In this document: positions 25,481-40,800 of the stretch, piece by piece
Layout: the number at the start of each line of letters is the position of its first letter
Numbering within the stretch: the first letter of the stretch is position 1
Position numbers and translations under genes: made by a program
The notes under the pieces: model-generated
The model's input: only the letters and a program-made list of their open reading frames with translations
What the model was told of the DNA's origin: nothing
Databases searched by the model: none
Assembly (NCBI RefSeq): GCF_023856365.1
Contig: NW_026042710.1
Coordinates: 1 to 64,000, forward strand
DNA: 64,000 bases
From: Brienomyrus brachyistius
Lineage: Eukaryota > Chordata > Actinopteri > Osteoglossiformes > Mormyridae
Reading direction: 5' to 3'

Positions 25481-28400
25481 ATATTAGCATATTAGCATAT
25501 TAGCATAGCATATTAGCATATTAGCATATTAGCATATTAGCATATTAGCATATTAGCATAGCGTGTTAGCATATTAGCGTATTAGCGTATTAGCATTTTA
25601 GCATATTAGCATATTAGCATATCGTGTTAGCATAGTGTATTAGCATAGCATATTAGCATATTAGTATATTAGCATATTAGCATAGCATATTAACATATTA
25701 ACATATTAGCATATTAGCATAGCATATTAGCATATTAACATATTAGCATATTAGCATAGCATATTAGCATAGCGTGTTAGCATATTAGCATATTAGCATA
25801 TTAGCATAGCATATTAGCATATTAGCATATTAGCATATTAGCATATTAGCATAGCATATTAGCATATTAGCATATTAGCATAGCATATTAGCATATTAGC
25901 ATATTAGCATATTAGCAGCGTGTTAGCGTATTAGCATATTAGCATATTAGCATAGCATATTAGCATATTAGCATATTAGCATATTAACATAGCATATTAG
26001 CATATTAGCATATTAGCATATTAGCATAGTATAACGTGTTAGCGTATTAGTATATTAGTATAGCATATTAGCATATTAGCATATTAGCATATTAGCATAT
26101 TAGCATAGCATATTAGCGTAACATATTAGCATATTAGCATATTAGCATATTAGCATAGCGTGTTAACGTATTAGCATATTAGCATATTAGCATAGCATAT
26201 TAGCATATTAGCATATTAGCATATTAGCATAGTATATTAGCATATTAGCATATTAGCATATTAGCATATTAGCATATTAACATATTAGCATATTAGCATA
26301 GCATATTAGCATAGCATATTAGCATAGCATATTAGCATATTAGTATATTAGCATATTAGCATAGCGTGTTAGCGTATTAGCATATTAGCATATTAGCATA
26401 GCATATTAGCATATTAGCATATTAGCATATTAGCATATTAACATATTAGCATAGCATATTAGCATATTAGCATATTAGCATATTAGCATATTAGCATAGC
26501 ATATTAGCATATTAGCATATTAGCATATTAGCATAGCATATTAGCATATTAGCATATTAACATATTAGTATATTAGCATAGCATATTAACATATTACCAT
26601 ATTAGCATAGCATATTAGCATATTAGCATAGCGTGTTAGCATATTAACATATTAGCATATTAGCATAGCATATTAGCATATTAGCATATTAGCATAGCAT
26701 ATTAGCATATTAGCATATTAGCATATTAGCATAGTATATTAGCATATTAGCATATTAGCATAGCATATTAGCATAGCATATTAGCATAGCGTGTTAGCGT
26801 ATTAGCATATTAGCATATTAGCATAGCATATTAGCATAGCATATTAGCATATTAGCATATTAGCATATTAGCATATTAGCATATTAGCATATTAGCATAT
26901 TTGCATATTTGCATATTAGCATAGCATATTAGCATATTAGCATATTAGCATATTAGCATATTAGCATATTAGCATAGCATATTAGCATATTAGTATATTA
27001 GCATATTAGCATAGCGTGTTAGCGTATTAGCATATTAGCATATTAGCATATTAGCATAGCATATTAGCATATTAGCATATTAGCATATTAACATATTAGC
27101 ATAGCATATTAGCATATTAGCATATTAGCATATTAGCATAGCATATTAGCATATTAACATATTAGCATATTAGCATAGCATATTAGCATATTAGCATATT
27201 AACATATTAGTATATTAGCATAGCATATTAGCATATTAGCATATTAACATATTAGTATATTAGCATAGCATATTAGCATATTACCATATTAGCATAGCAT
27301 ATTACCATATTAGCATAGCATATTAGCATATTAGCATAGCGTGTTAGCATATTAACATATTAGCATATTAGCATATTAGCATAGCATATTAGCATATTAG
27401 CATATTAGCATAGCATATTAGCATATTAGCATAGTATATTAGCATATTAGCATATTAGCATATTAGCATATTAGCATAGCATATTAGCATAGCATATTAG
27501 CATAGCATATTAGCATAGCGTGTTAGCGTATTAGCATATTAGCATATTACCATAGCATATTAGCATAGCATATTAGCATATTAGCATATTAGCATATTAG
27601 CATAGCATATTAGCATATTAGCATATTAGCATATTAGCATAGCATATTAGCATATTAGCATATTAGCATATTAGCATAGCATATTAGCATATTAGTATAT
27701 TAGTATAGCATATTAGCATATTAGCATATTAGCATAGCATATTAGCATAGCATATTAGCATATTAGCATATTAGCATATTAGCATATTAGCATAGCGTGT
27801 TAGCGTATTAGCATATTAGCATATTAGCATAGCATATTAGCATATTAGCACATTAGCATATTAGCATAGCATATTAGCATATTAGCATATTAGCATAGTA
27901 TATTAGCATATTAGCATATTAGCATAGCATATTAGCATAGCGTGTTAGCGTATTAGCATATTAGCATATTAGCATAGCATATTAGCATATTAGCATATTA
28001 GCATATTAGCATATTAGCATAGCGTGTTAGCATATTAGCGTATTAGCATATTAGCATATTAGCATATTAGCATATTAGCATATTAGCATAGCATGTTAGC
28101 ATATTAGCATATTAGTATATTAGCATATTAGCATAGCATATTAGCATATTAGCATATTAGCATATTAGCATAGCATATTAGCATATTAGCATATTAGCAT
28201 ATTAGCATAGCGTATTAGCGTATTAGCATATTAGCATATTAGCATAGTATATTAGCATATTAGCATATTAGCATATTAGCATATTAGCATAGCGTGTTAG
28301 CATATTAGCGTATTAGCGTATTAGCATATTAGCATATTAGTATATTAGCATATTAGCATAGCATATTAGCATATTAGCATATTAGCATATTAGCATAGCA

Positions 28401-29400
28401 TATTAGCATATTAACATATTAGCATAGCGTGTTAGTGTATTAGCATATTAGCATATTAGCATAGCATATTAGCATATTAACATATTAGCATATTAGCATA
28501 TTAGCATAGTATATTAGCATAGTATATTAGCATAATAGCATATTAGCATATTAGCATATTAGCATAGCATATTAGCATATTAGCATATTAGCATATTAGC
28601 ATAGCGTGTTAGCATATTAGCGTATTAGCGTATTAGCATTTTAGCATATTAGCATATTAGCATATCGTGTTAGCATAGTGTATTAGCATAGCATATTAGC
28701 ATATTAGTATATTAGCATATTAGCATAGCATATTAACATATTAACATATTAGCATATTAGCATAGCATATTAGCATATTAACATATTAGCATATTAGCAT
28801 AGCATATTAGCATAGCGTGTTAGCATATTAGCATATTAGCATATTAGCATAGCATATTAGCATATTAGCATATTAGCATATTAGCATATTAGCATAGCAT
28901 ATTAGCATATTAGCATATTAGCATAGCATATTAGCATATTAGTATATTAGCATATTAGCAGCGTGTTAGCGTATTAGCATATTAGCATATTAGCATAGCA
29001 TATTAGCATATTAGCATATTAGCATATTAACATAGCATATTAGCATATTAGCATATTAGCATATTAGCATAGTATAACGTGTTAGCGTATTAGTATATTA
29101 GTATAGCATATTAGCATATTAGCATATTAGCATATTAGCATAGCATATTAGCGTAACATATTAGCATATTAGCATATTAGCATATTAGCATAGCGTAACG
29201 TATTAGCATATTAGCATATTAGCATAGCATATTAGCATATTAGCATATTAGCATATTAGCATAGTATATTAGCATATTAGCATATTAGCATATTAGCATA
29301 TTAACATATTAGCATATTAGCATAGCATATTAGCATAGCATATTAGCATAGCATATTAGCATATTAGTATATTAGCATATTAGCATAGCGTGTTAGCGTA
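24190..29400 (+). repeat. ~3.05-kb higher-order repeat pair
   Basis: Landmarks repeat with an offset of ~3.04-3.05 kb: AGCACATTAG (24797; 27848), CATATCGTGTTAG plus CATAGTGTATTAG (about 25613; 28653) and the TATATTAGCATAGCATATTAAC stretch (about 26560; 29614). This is the same module type as at 4-9 kb, lying ~17.2-20 kb further on. Near 27.2 kb TTAACATATTAGTATATTAG occurs twice 45 bp apart, a local duplication of five 8-mers plus one 5-mer. Confidence 0.7.
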
Positions 29401-29749
29401 TTAGCATATTAGCATATTAGCATAGCATATTAGCATATTAGCATATTAGCATATTAGCATATTAACATATTAGCATAGCATATTAGCATATTAGCATATT
29501 AGCATATTAGCATATTAGCATATTAGCATATTAGCATATTAGCATATTAGCATAGCATATTAGCATATTAGCATATTAGCATATTAGCATAGCATATTAG
29601 CATATTAGCATATTAACATATTAGTATATTAGCATAGCATATTAACATATTACCATATTAGCATAGCATATTAGCATATTAGCATAGCGTGTTAGCATAT
29701 TAACATATTAGCATATTAGCATAGCATATTAGCATATTAGCATATTAGC

Positions 29750-32700
29750 ATAGCATATTAGCATATTAGCATATTAGCATATTAATATATTAGCATATTA
29801 GCATAGCATATTAGCATATTAGCATATTAGCATATTAGCATAGCATATTAGCATATTAGCATATTAACATATTAGCATATTAGCATAGCATAGCATATTA
29901 GCATATTAGCATATTAGCATATTAGCATAGCATATTAGCATATTAGCAAATTAGCATATTAGCATATTAGCATGTTAGCATATTAGCATGTTAGCATATT
30001 AGCATAGCATTTAAGCATATTAGCATATTAGCATAGCATATTAGCATAGCGTGTTAGCATATTAGCATATTAGCATATTAGCATAGCATATTAGCATATT
30101 AGCATATTAGCATATTAGCATATTAGCATAGCATATTAGCATATTAGCATATTAGCATAGCATATTAGCATATTAGCATATTAGCATATTAGCAGCGTGT
30201 TAGCGTATTAGCATATTAGCATATTAGCATAGCATATTAGCATATTAGCATATTAGCATATTAACATAGCATATTAGCATATTAGCATATTAGCATATTA
30301 GCATAGTATAACGTGTTAGCGTATTAGCATATTAGCATATTAGTATAGCATATTAACATATTAGCATATTAGCATAGCATATTAGCATAACATATTAGCA
30401 TATTAGCATATTAGCATATTAGCATAGCGTGTTAACGTATTAGCATATTAGCATATTAGCATAGCATATTAGCATATTAGCATATTAGAATAGCATATTA
30501 GCAAATTAGCATATTAGCATATTAGCATAGTATATTAGCATATTAGCATATTAGCATAGCATATTAGCATAGCATATTAGCATAGCGTGTTAGCGTATTA
30601 GCATATTAGCATATTACCATAGCATATTAGCATAGCATATTAGCATATTAGCATATTAGCATAGCATATTAGCATATTAGCATATTAGCATATTAGCATA
30701 GCATATTAGCATATTAGCATATTAGCATAGCATATTAGCATATTAGCATATTAGCATAGCATATTAGCATATTAGCATATTAGCATATTAGCATAGCATA
30801 TTAGCATAGCATATTAGCATATTAGCATATTAGCATATTAGCATATTAGCATAGCGTGTTAGCGTATTAGCATATTAGCATATTAGCATAGCATATTAGC
30901 ATATTAGCATATTAGCATAGCATATTAGCATATTAGCATATTAGCATATTAGCATAGTATATTAGCATATTAGCATATTAGCATAGCATATTAGCATAGC
31001 GTGTTAGCGTATTAGCATATTAGCATATTAGCACAGCATATTAGCATATTAGCATATTAGCATATTAGCATAGCGTGTTAGCATATTAGCGTATTAGCAT
31101 ATTAGCATATTAGCATATTAGCATATTAGCATATTAGCATATTAGCATAGCGTGTTAGCATATTAGCATATTAGCATAGCATATTAGCATATTAGCATAT
31201 TAGCATATTAGCATATTAGCATAGCATATTAGCATATTAGCATATTAGCATATTAGCATATTAGCATATTAGCATAGCGTGTTAGCGTATTAGCATATTA
31301 GCATATTAGCATAGCATATTAGCATATTAGCATATTAACATATTAGCATAGCATATTAGCATATTAGCATATTAGTATATTAGCATAGCATATTAGCATA
31401 TTAGCATATTAGCATAGCATATTAGCATATTAGCATATTAGTATAGCGTGTTAGCGTATTAGCATATTAGCATATTAGCATAGCATATTAGCATATTACC
31501 ATATTTAGCATATTAACATAGCATATTAGCATATTAGCATATTAGCATATTAGCATAGCATATTAGCATATTAGCATAGCATATTAGCATATTAGCATAT
31601 TAGCATATTAGCATATTAGCATAGCATATTAGCATATTAGCATAGCATATTAGCATATTAGCATATTAGCATAGCGTGTTAGCGTATTAACATATTAGCA
31701 TAGCATATTAGCATATTAGCATATTAGCATAGCATATTAGCATATTAGCATAGCGTGTTAGCGTATTAGCATATTAGCATATTAGCATATTAGCATAGCA
31801 TATTAGCATATTAGCATATTAGCATATTAGCATAGCGTGTTAACGTATTAGCATATTAGCATAGCATATTAGCATATTAGTATATTAGCATATTAGCATA
31901 GCATATTAGCATATTAGCATATTAGCATATTAGCATATTAGCATATTAGCATAGCATGTTAGCATATTAGCATATTAGCATATTAGCATATTAGAGAATT
32001 AACATATTAGCATATTAACATATTAGCATATTAACATATTAACATAGCATATTAGCACATTAACATATTAGCATATTAGCATAGCATATTAGCATATTAG
32101 CATATTAGCATATTAGCATAGCATATTAGCATAGCATATTAGCATATTAACATATTAGCATATTAGCATAGCATATTAGCATATTAGCATATTAGCATAT
32201 TAGCATAGCGTGTTAGCATATTAACATATTAGCACATTAGCATATTAGTAAATTAGCATAGCATATTAGCATATTAGCATATTAGCATATTAGCATATTA
32301 GCATATTAGCATATTAGCATATTAGCATATTAGCATAGCATATTAGCATATTAGCATATTAACATATTAGCATATTAGCATAGCATATTAGCATATTAGC
32401 ATATTAGCATATTAGCATAGCGTGTTAGCATATTAACATATTAGCACATTAGCATATTAGCAAATTAGCATAGCATATTAGCATATTAGCATATTAGCAT
32501 AGCGTGTTAGCATATTAGCGTATTAGCATATTAGCATATTAGCATAGCGTGTTAGCATATTAACATATTAGCACATTAGCATATTAGCAAATTAGCATAG
32601 CATATTAGCATATTAGCATATTAGCATATTAGCATAGCGTGTTAGCATATTAGCGTATTAGCATATTAGCATATTAGCATAGCATATTAGCATATTAGCA

Positions 32701-33600
32701 TATTTGCATATTAGCATAGCATATTAGCATATTAGCATATTAGCATAGCATATTAGCATATTAGCATATTAGCATAGCATATTAGCATATTAGCATATTA
32801 GCATATTAGCATAGCATATTAGCATATTAGCATATTAGCATAGCATATTAGCATATTAGCAGCGTGTTAGCGTATTAGCATATTAGCATATTAGCATAGC
32901 ATATTAGCATATTAGCATATTAGCATATTAACATAGCATATTAGCATATTAGCATATTAGCATATTAGCATAGTATAACGTGTTAGCGTATTAGCATATT
33001 AGCATATTAGTATAGCATATTAGCATATTAGCATATTAGCATATTAGCATAGCATATTAGCATAACATATTAGCATATTAGCATATTAGCATAGCGTGTT
33101 AACGTATTAGCATATTAGCATATTAGCATAGCATATTAGCATATTAGCATATTATATTAGAATAGCATATTAGCAAATTAGCATATTAGCATATTAGCAT
33201 AGTATATTAGCATATTAGCATATTAGCATAGCATTTTAGCATAGCATATTAGCATAGCGTGTTAGCGTATTAGCATATTAGCATATTACCATAGCATATT
33301 AGCATAGCATATTAGCATATTAGCATATTAGCATAGCATATTAGCATATTAGCATATTAGCATATTAGCATAGCATATTAGCATATTAGCATATTAGCAT
33401 AGCATATTAGCATATTAGCATATTAGCATAGCATATTAGCATATTAGCATATTAGCATATTAGCATAGCATATTAGCATAGCATATTAGCATATTAGCAT
33501 ATTAGCATATTAGCATATTAGCATATTAGCATAGCGTGTTAGCGTATTAGCATATTAGCATATTAGCATAGCATATTAGCATATTAGCATATTAGCATAG
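29750..33600 (+). repeat. Copy of the 18.1-22.0 kb module, offset ~11.7 kb
   Basis: Ordered landmarks shared with copy B of the 8.19-kb repeat: CATGTTAG...CATGTTAG...CATTTAAGCAT (about 18290; 29970), AGAGAATTAAC (about 20301; 31993) and TTATATTAGAATAGC (21414; about 33152). The offset grows from ~11.68 to ~11.74 kb along the block. A jump of ~0.4 kb relative to the 9.3-9.9 kb copy at ~29.75 kb marks another deletion-type junction. The AGAGAATTAAC landmark is followed by ATATTAG here but by AATTAG in copies A and B. Confidence 0.7.
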
Positions 33601-34850
33601 CATATTAGCATATTAGCATATTAGCATATTAGCATAGTATATTAGCATATTAGCATATTAGCATAGCATATTAGCATAGCGTGTTAGCGTATTAGCATAT
33701 TAGCATATTAGCATAGCATATTAGCATATTAGCATATTAGCATATTAGCATAGTATATTAGCATATTAGCATATTAGCATAGCATATTAGCATAGCGTGT
33801 TAGCGTATTAGCATATTAGCATATTAGCATAGCATATTAGCATATTAGCATATTAGCATATTAGCATAGCGTGTTAGCATATTAGCGTATTAGCATATTA
33901 GCATATTAGCATATTAGCATATTAGCATAGCGTGTTAGCATATTAGCATATTAGCATAGCATATTAGCATATTAGCATATTAGCATATTAGCATATTAGC
34001 ATATTAGCATATTAGCATAGCATATTAGCATATTAGCATATTAGCATATTAGCATAGCGTGTTAGCGTATTAGCATATTAGCATATTAGCATAGCATATT
34101 AGCATATTAGCATATTAGCATATTAGCATATTAGTATAGCATATTAGCATATTAGCATATTAGCATATTAGCATATTAGTATATTAGCATAGCATATTAG
34201 CATATTAGCATATTAGCATAGCATATTAGCATATTAGCATATTAGCATAGCGTGTTAGCGTATTAGCATATTAGCATATTAGCATAGCATATTAGCATAT
34301 TACCATATTTAGCATATTAACATAGCATATTAGCATATTAGCATATTAGCATATTAGTATAGCATATTAGCATATTAGCATAGCATATTAGCATATTAGC
34401 ATATTAGCATATTAGCATATTAGCATAGCATATTAGCATATTAGCATAGCATATTAGCATATTAGCATATTAGCATAGCGTGTTAGCGTATTAACATATT
34501 AGCATAGCATATTAGCATATTAGCATATTAGCATAGCATATTAGCATATTAGCATAGCGTGTTAGCGTATTAGCATATTAGCATATTAGCATATTAGCAT
34601 AGCATATTAGCATATTAGCATATTAGCATATTAGCATAGCGTGTTAGCGTATTAGCATATTAGCATATTAGCATAGCATATTAGCATATTAGTATATTAG
34701 CATATTAGCATAGCATATTAGCATATTAGCATATTAGCATATTAGCATATTAGCATAGCATGTTAGCATATTAGCATATTAGCATATTAGCATATTAGAG
34801 AATTAACATATTAGCATATTAGCATATTAGCATAACATATTAGCATAGCA
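33600..34850 (+). repeat. ~2.80-kb-offset repeat of 30.8-32.05 kb
   Basis: TTACCATATTTAGCAT (31496; 34300) and AGAGAATTAAC (31993; 34797) recur at exactly 2804 bp, with matching arrangement of blocks between them. After ~34.85 kb the sequence switches to the landmark set of ~23.4 kb (CATAGTATAAGGTG at 35097). This is therefore a module boundary, not a full tandem series. Confidence 0.7.
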
Positions 34851-37800
34851 TATTAGCATATTAACATATTAGCATATTAGCATAGCATATTAGCATATTA
34901 GCATATTAGCATAGCATATTAGCATATTAGCATATTAGCATATTAGCATAGTATATTAGCATATTAGCATATTAGCATATTAGCATAGCGTGTTAGCGTA
35001 TTAGCATATTAGCATATTAGCATAGCATATTAGCATATTAGCATATTAACATAGCATATTAGCATATTAGCATATTAGCATATTAGCATATTAGCATAGT
35101 ATAAGGTGTTAGCATATTAGCATATTAGCATATTAGCATAGCATATTAGCATATTAGCATATTAGCATATTAGCATATTAGCATAGCATATTAGCATAAC
35201 ATATTAGCATATTAGCATATTAGCATATTAGCATAGCGTGTTAACGTATTAGCATATTAGCATATTAGCATAGTATATTAGCATATTAGCATATTAGCAT
35301 ATTAGCATATTAGCATATTAACATAGCATATTAGCATAGCATATTAGCATAGTATATTAGCATAGCATATTAGCATATTAGTATATTAGCATATTAGCAT
35401 AGCGTGTTAGCGTATTAGCATATTAGCATATTAGCATATTAGCATAGCATATTAGCATATTAGCATATTAACATATTAACATATTAGCATAGCATATTAG
35501 CATATTAGCATATTAGCATATTAGCATAGCATATTAGCATATTAGCATATTAGCATATTAGCATATTAGCATAGCATATTAGCATATTAGCATATTAACA
35601 TATTAGTATATTAGCATAGCATATTAGCATATTACCATATTAGCATAGCATATTAGCATATTAGCATAGCGTGTTAGCATATTAACATATTAGCATATTA
35701 GCATATTAGCATATTAGCATAGCATATTAGCATATTAGCATATTAACATAGCATATTAGCATATTAGCATATTAGCATATTAGCATATTAGCATAGTATA
35801 TTAGCATATTAGCATATTAGCATATTAGCATATTAGCATAGCATATTAGCATAGTATATTAGCATAGCATATTAGCATAGCGTGTTAGCGTATTAGCATA
35901 TTAGCATATTAATATAGCATATTAGCATAGCATATTAGCATATTAGCATATTAGCATAGCATATTAGCATATTAGCATATTAGCATATTAGCATAGCATA
36001 TTAGCATATTAGCATATTAGCATAGCATATTAGCATATTAGCATATTAGTATAGCATATTAGCATATTAGCATATTAGCATATTAGCATATTAGCATAGC
36101 ATATTAGCATAGCATATTAGCATATTAGCATATTAGCATATTAGCATATTAGCATATTAGCATAGCGTGTTAGCGTATTAGCATATTAGCATATTAGCAT
36201 AGCATATTAGCATATTAGCATATTAACATATTAGCATATTAGCATAGCATATTAGCATATTAGCATATTAGCATATTAGTATAGTATATTAGCATATTAG
36301 CATAGCATAGCATATTAGCATAGCGTGTTAGCGTATTAGCATATTAGCATATTAGCATAGCATATTAGCATATTAGCATATTAGCATATTAGCATAGCGT
36401 GTTAGCATATTAGCGTATTAGCATATTAGCATATTAGCATATTAGCATATTAGCATATTAGCATAGCGTGTTAGCATATTAGCATATTAGCATATTAGCA
36501 TATTAGCATAGCATATTAGCATATTAGCATATTAGCATATTAGCATATTAGCATATTAGCATAGCATATTAGCATATTAGCATATTAGCATATTAGCATA
36601 GCGTATTAGCATAGCGTGTTAACGTATTAGCATATTAGCATATTAATATAGCATATTAGCATAGCATATTAGCATATTAGCATATTAGCATATTAGCATA
36701 GCATATTAGCATTTTAGCATATTAGCATATTAGCATAGCATATTAGCATATTAGCATATTAGCATAGCATATTAGCATATTAGCATATTAGTATAGCATA
36801 TTAGCATATTAGCATATTAGCATATTAGCATAGCATATTAGCATAGCATATTAGCATATTAGCATATTAGCATATTAGCATATTAGCATATTAGCATAGC
36901 GTGTTAGCGTATTAGCATATTAGCATATTAGCATAGCATATTAGCATATTAACATATTAGCATATTAACATATTAGCATATTAACATATTAGCGTAGCAT
37001 ATTAGCATATTAGCATATTAGCATATTAGCATAGTATATTAGCATATTAGCATATTAGCATAGCATATTAGCATAGCGTGTTAGCGTATTAGCATATTAG
37101 CATATTAGCATAGCATATTAGCATATTAGCATATTAGCATAGCGTGTTAGCATATTAGCATATTAGCATATTAGCATAGCATATTAGCATATTAGCATAG
37201 CATATTAGCATATTAGCATATTAGCATATTAGCATATTAGCATATTAGCATAGCATATTAGCATATTAGCATATTAGCATATTAGCATAGCATATTAGCA
37301 TATTAGCATATTAGCATATTAGCATAGTATATTAGCATATTAGCATATTAGCATAGCATATTAGCATAGAGTGTTAGCGTATTAGCATATTAGCATATTA
37401 GCATAGCATATTAGCATATTAGCATATTAGCATATTAGCATAGCGTGTTAACGTATTAGCATATTAGCATATTAGCATAGCGTGTTAACGTATTAGCATA
37501 TTAGCATATTAGCATAGCATATTAGCATATTAGCATAGCATATTAGCATATTAGCATATTAGCATATTAGCATAGTATATTAGCATATTAGCATATTAGC
37601 ATATTAGCATATTAACATAGCATATTAGCATAGCATATTAGCATAGCATATTAGCATAGCATATTAGCATATTAGTATATTAGCATATTAGCATAGCGTG
37701 TTAGCGTATTAGCATATTAGCATATTAGCATATTAGCATAGCATATTAGCATATTAGCATATTAGCATATTAACATATTAGCATAGCATATTAGCATATT

Positions 37801-40800
37801 AGCATATTAGCATATTAGCATAGCATATAGCATATTAGCATATTAGCATAGCATATTAGCATATTAGCATATTAACATATTAGTATATTAGCATAGCATA
37901 TTAGCATATTACCATATTAGCATAGCATATTAGCATATTAGCATAGCGTGTTAGCATATTAACATATTAGCATATTAGCATATTAGCATAGCATATTAGC
38001 ATATTAGCATATTAGCATATTAGCATATTAGCATAGCATATTAGCATAGCATATTAGCATAGCATATTAGCATAGCTGTTAGCGTATTAGCATATTAGCA
38101 TATTAGCATATTAATATAGCATATTAGCATAGCATATTAGCATATTAGCATATTAGCATATTAGCATAGCATATTAGCATATTAGCATATTAGCATATTA
38201 GCATAGCATATTAGCATATTAGCATATTAGCATAGCATATTAGCATATTAGCATATTAGTATAGCATATTAGCATATTAGCATATTAGCATAGTATATTA
38301 GCATAGCATATTAGCATATTAGCATATTAGCATATTAGCATAGCGTGTTAGCGTATTAGCATATTAGCATATTAGCATAGCATATTAGCATATTAGCATA
38401 TTAGCATATTAGCATAGCATATTAGCATATTAGCATATTAGCATATTAGCATAGTATATTAGCATATTAGCATATTAGCATAGCATATTAGCATAGCGTG
38501 TTAGCGTATTAGCATATTAGCATATTTGCATAGCATATTAGCATATTAGCATATTAGCATATTAGCATAGCGTGTTAGCATATTAGCGTATTAGCATATT
38601 AGCATATTAGCATATTAGCATATTAGCATATTAGCATAGCGTGTTAGCATATTAGCATATTAGCATAGCATATTAGCATATTAGCATATTAGCATAGCAT
38701 ATTAGCATATTAGCATATTAACATATTAGTATATTAGCATAGCATATTAACATATTACCATATTAGCATAGCATATTAGCATATTAGCATAGCGTGTTAG
38801 CATATTAACATATTAGCATATTAGCATAGCATATTAGCATATTAGCATATTAGCATAGCATATTAGCATATTAGCATATTAGCATAGTATATTAGCATAT
38901 TAGCATATTAGCATAGCATATTAGCATAGCATATTAGCATAGCGTGTTAGCGTATTAGCATATTAGCATATTACCATAGCATATTAGCATAGCATATTAG
39001 CATATTAGCATATTAGCATATTAGCATATTTGCATATTTGCATATTAGCATAGCATATTAGCATATTAGCATATTAGCATATTAGCATATTAGCATAGCA
39101 TATTAGCATATTAGCATATTAGCATAGCGTGTTAGCGTATTAGCATATTAGCATATTAGCGTAGCATATTAGCATATTAGCATATTAGCATATTAGCATA
39201 GCATGTTAGCATATTAACGTATTAGCATATTAGCATATTAGCATAGCATATTAGCATATTAACATATTAGCATATTAGCATATTAACATATTAGCATATT
39301 AGCATAGCATATTAGTATATTAGCATATTAGCATATTAGCATAGCGTGTTAGCGTATTAGCATATTAGCATAGCATATTAGCATATTAGCATATTAGCAT
39401 AGCATATTAGCATATTAGCATATTAGCATATTAGCATAGCGTGTTAGCATATTAGCGTATTAGCATATTAGCATATTAGCATATTAGCATATTAGCATAT
39501 TAACATATTAGCATAGTATATTAGCATATTAGCATATTAGCATATTAGCATATTAGCATAGCATATTAGCATATTAGCATAGCGTGTTAGCGTATTAGCA
39601 TATTAGCATATTAGCATATTAGCATATTAGCATATTAGCATATTATCATATTAGCATATTAGCATATTAGCATATTAGCATAGCATATTAGCATATTAGC
39701 ATATTAGCATATTAGCATAACATAGCATATTAGCATATTAGCATATTAGCATATTAGCATAGCGTGTTAGCATATTAGCATATTAGCATATTAGCATAGC
39801 ATATTAGCATATTAGCATATTAGCATATTAGCATATTAGCATATTAGCATATTAGCAAATTAGCATAGCATATTAGCATATTAGCATATTAGCATAGCGT
39901 GTTAGCATATTAGCGTATTAGCATATTAGCATATTAGCATATTAGCATATTAGCATAGCATATTAGCAAATTAGCATATTAGCATATTAGCATAGCATAT
40001 TAACATATTAGCATATTAGCATATTAGCATATTAGCATAGCGTGTTAGCATAGCATATTAGCATATTAGCATAACATATTAGCATATTAGCATATTAGCA
40101 TATTAGCATATTAGCATATTAGCATAGCATATTAGCATATTAGTATATTGGCATAGCATATTAGCATATTAGCATATTAGCATATTAGCATAGTATATTA
40201 GCATATTAGCATATTAGCATATTAGCATAGCGTGTTAGCGTATTAGCATATTAGCATATTAGCATAGCATATTAGCATATTAGCATATTAGCATATTAGC
40301 ATATTAGCATATTAACATAGCATATTCGCATATTAGCATATTAGCAGATTAGCATATTAGCATATTAGCATATTAGCATAGTATAAGGTGTTAGCATATT
40401 AGCATATTAGCATATTAGCATATTAGCATAGCATATTAGCATATTAGCATATTAGCATATTAGCATATTAGCATAGCATATTAGCATAACATATTAGCAT
40501 ATTAGCATATTAGCATATTAGCATAGCGTGTTAACGTATTAGCATATTAGCATATTAGCATAGCATATTAGCATATTAGCATAGCATATTAGCATATTAG
40601 CATATTAGCATATTAGCATAGTATATTAGCATATTAGCATATTAGCATATTAGCATATTAGCATATTAACATAGCATATTAGCATAGCATATTAGCATAG
40701 CATATTAGCATAGCATATTAACATATTAGTATATTAGCATATTAGCATAGCGTGTTAGCGTATTAGCATATTAGCATATTAGCATATTAGCATAGCATAT

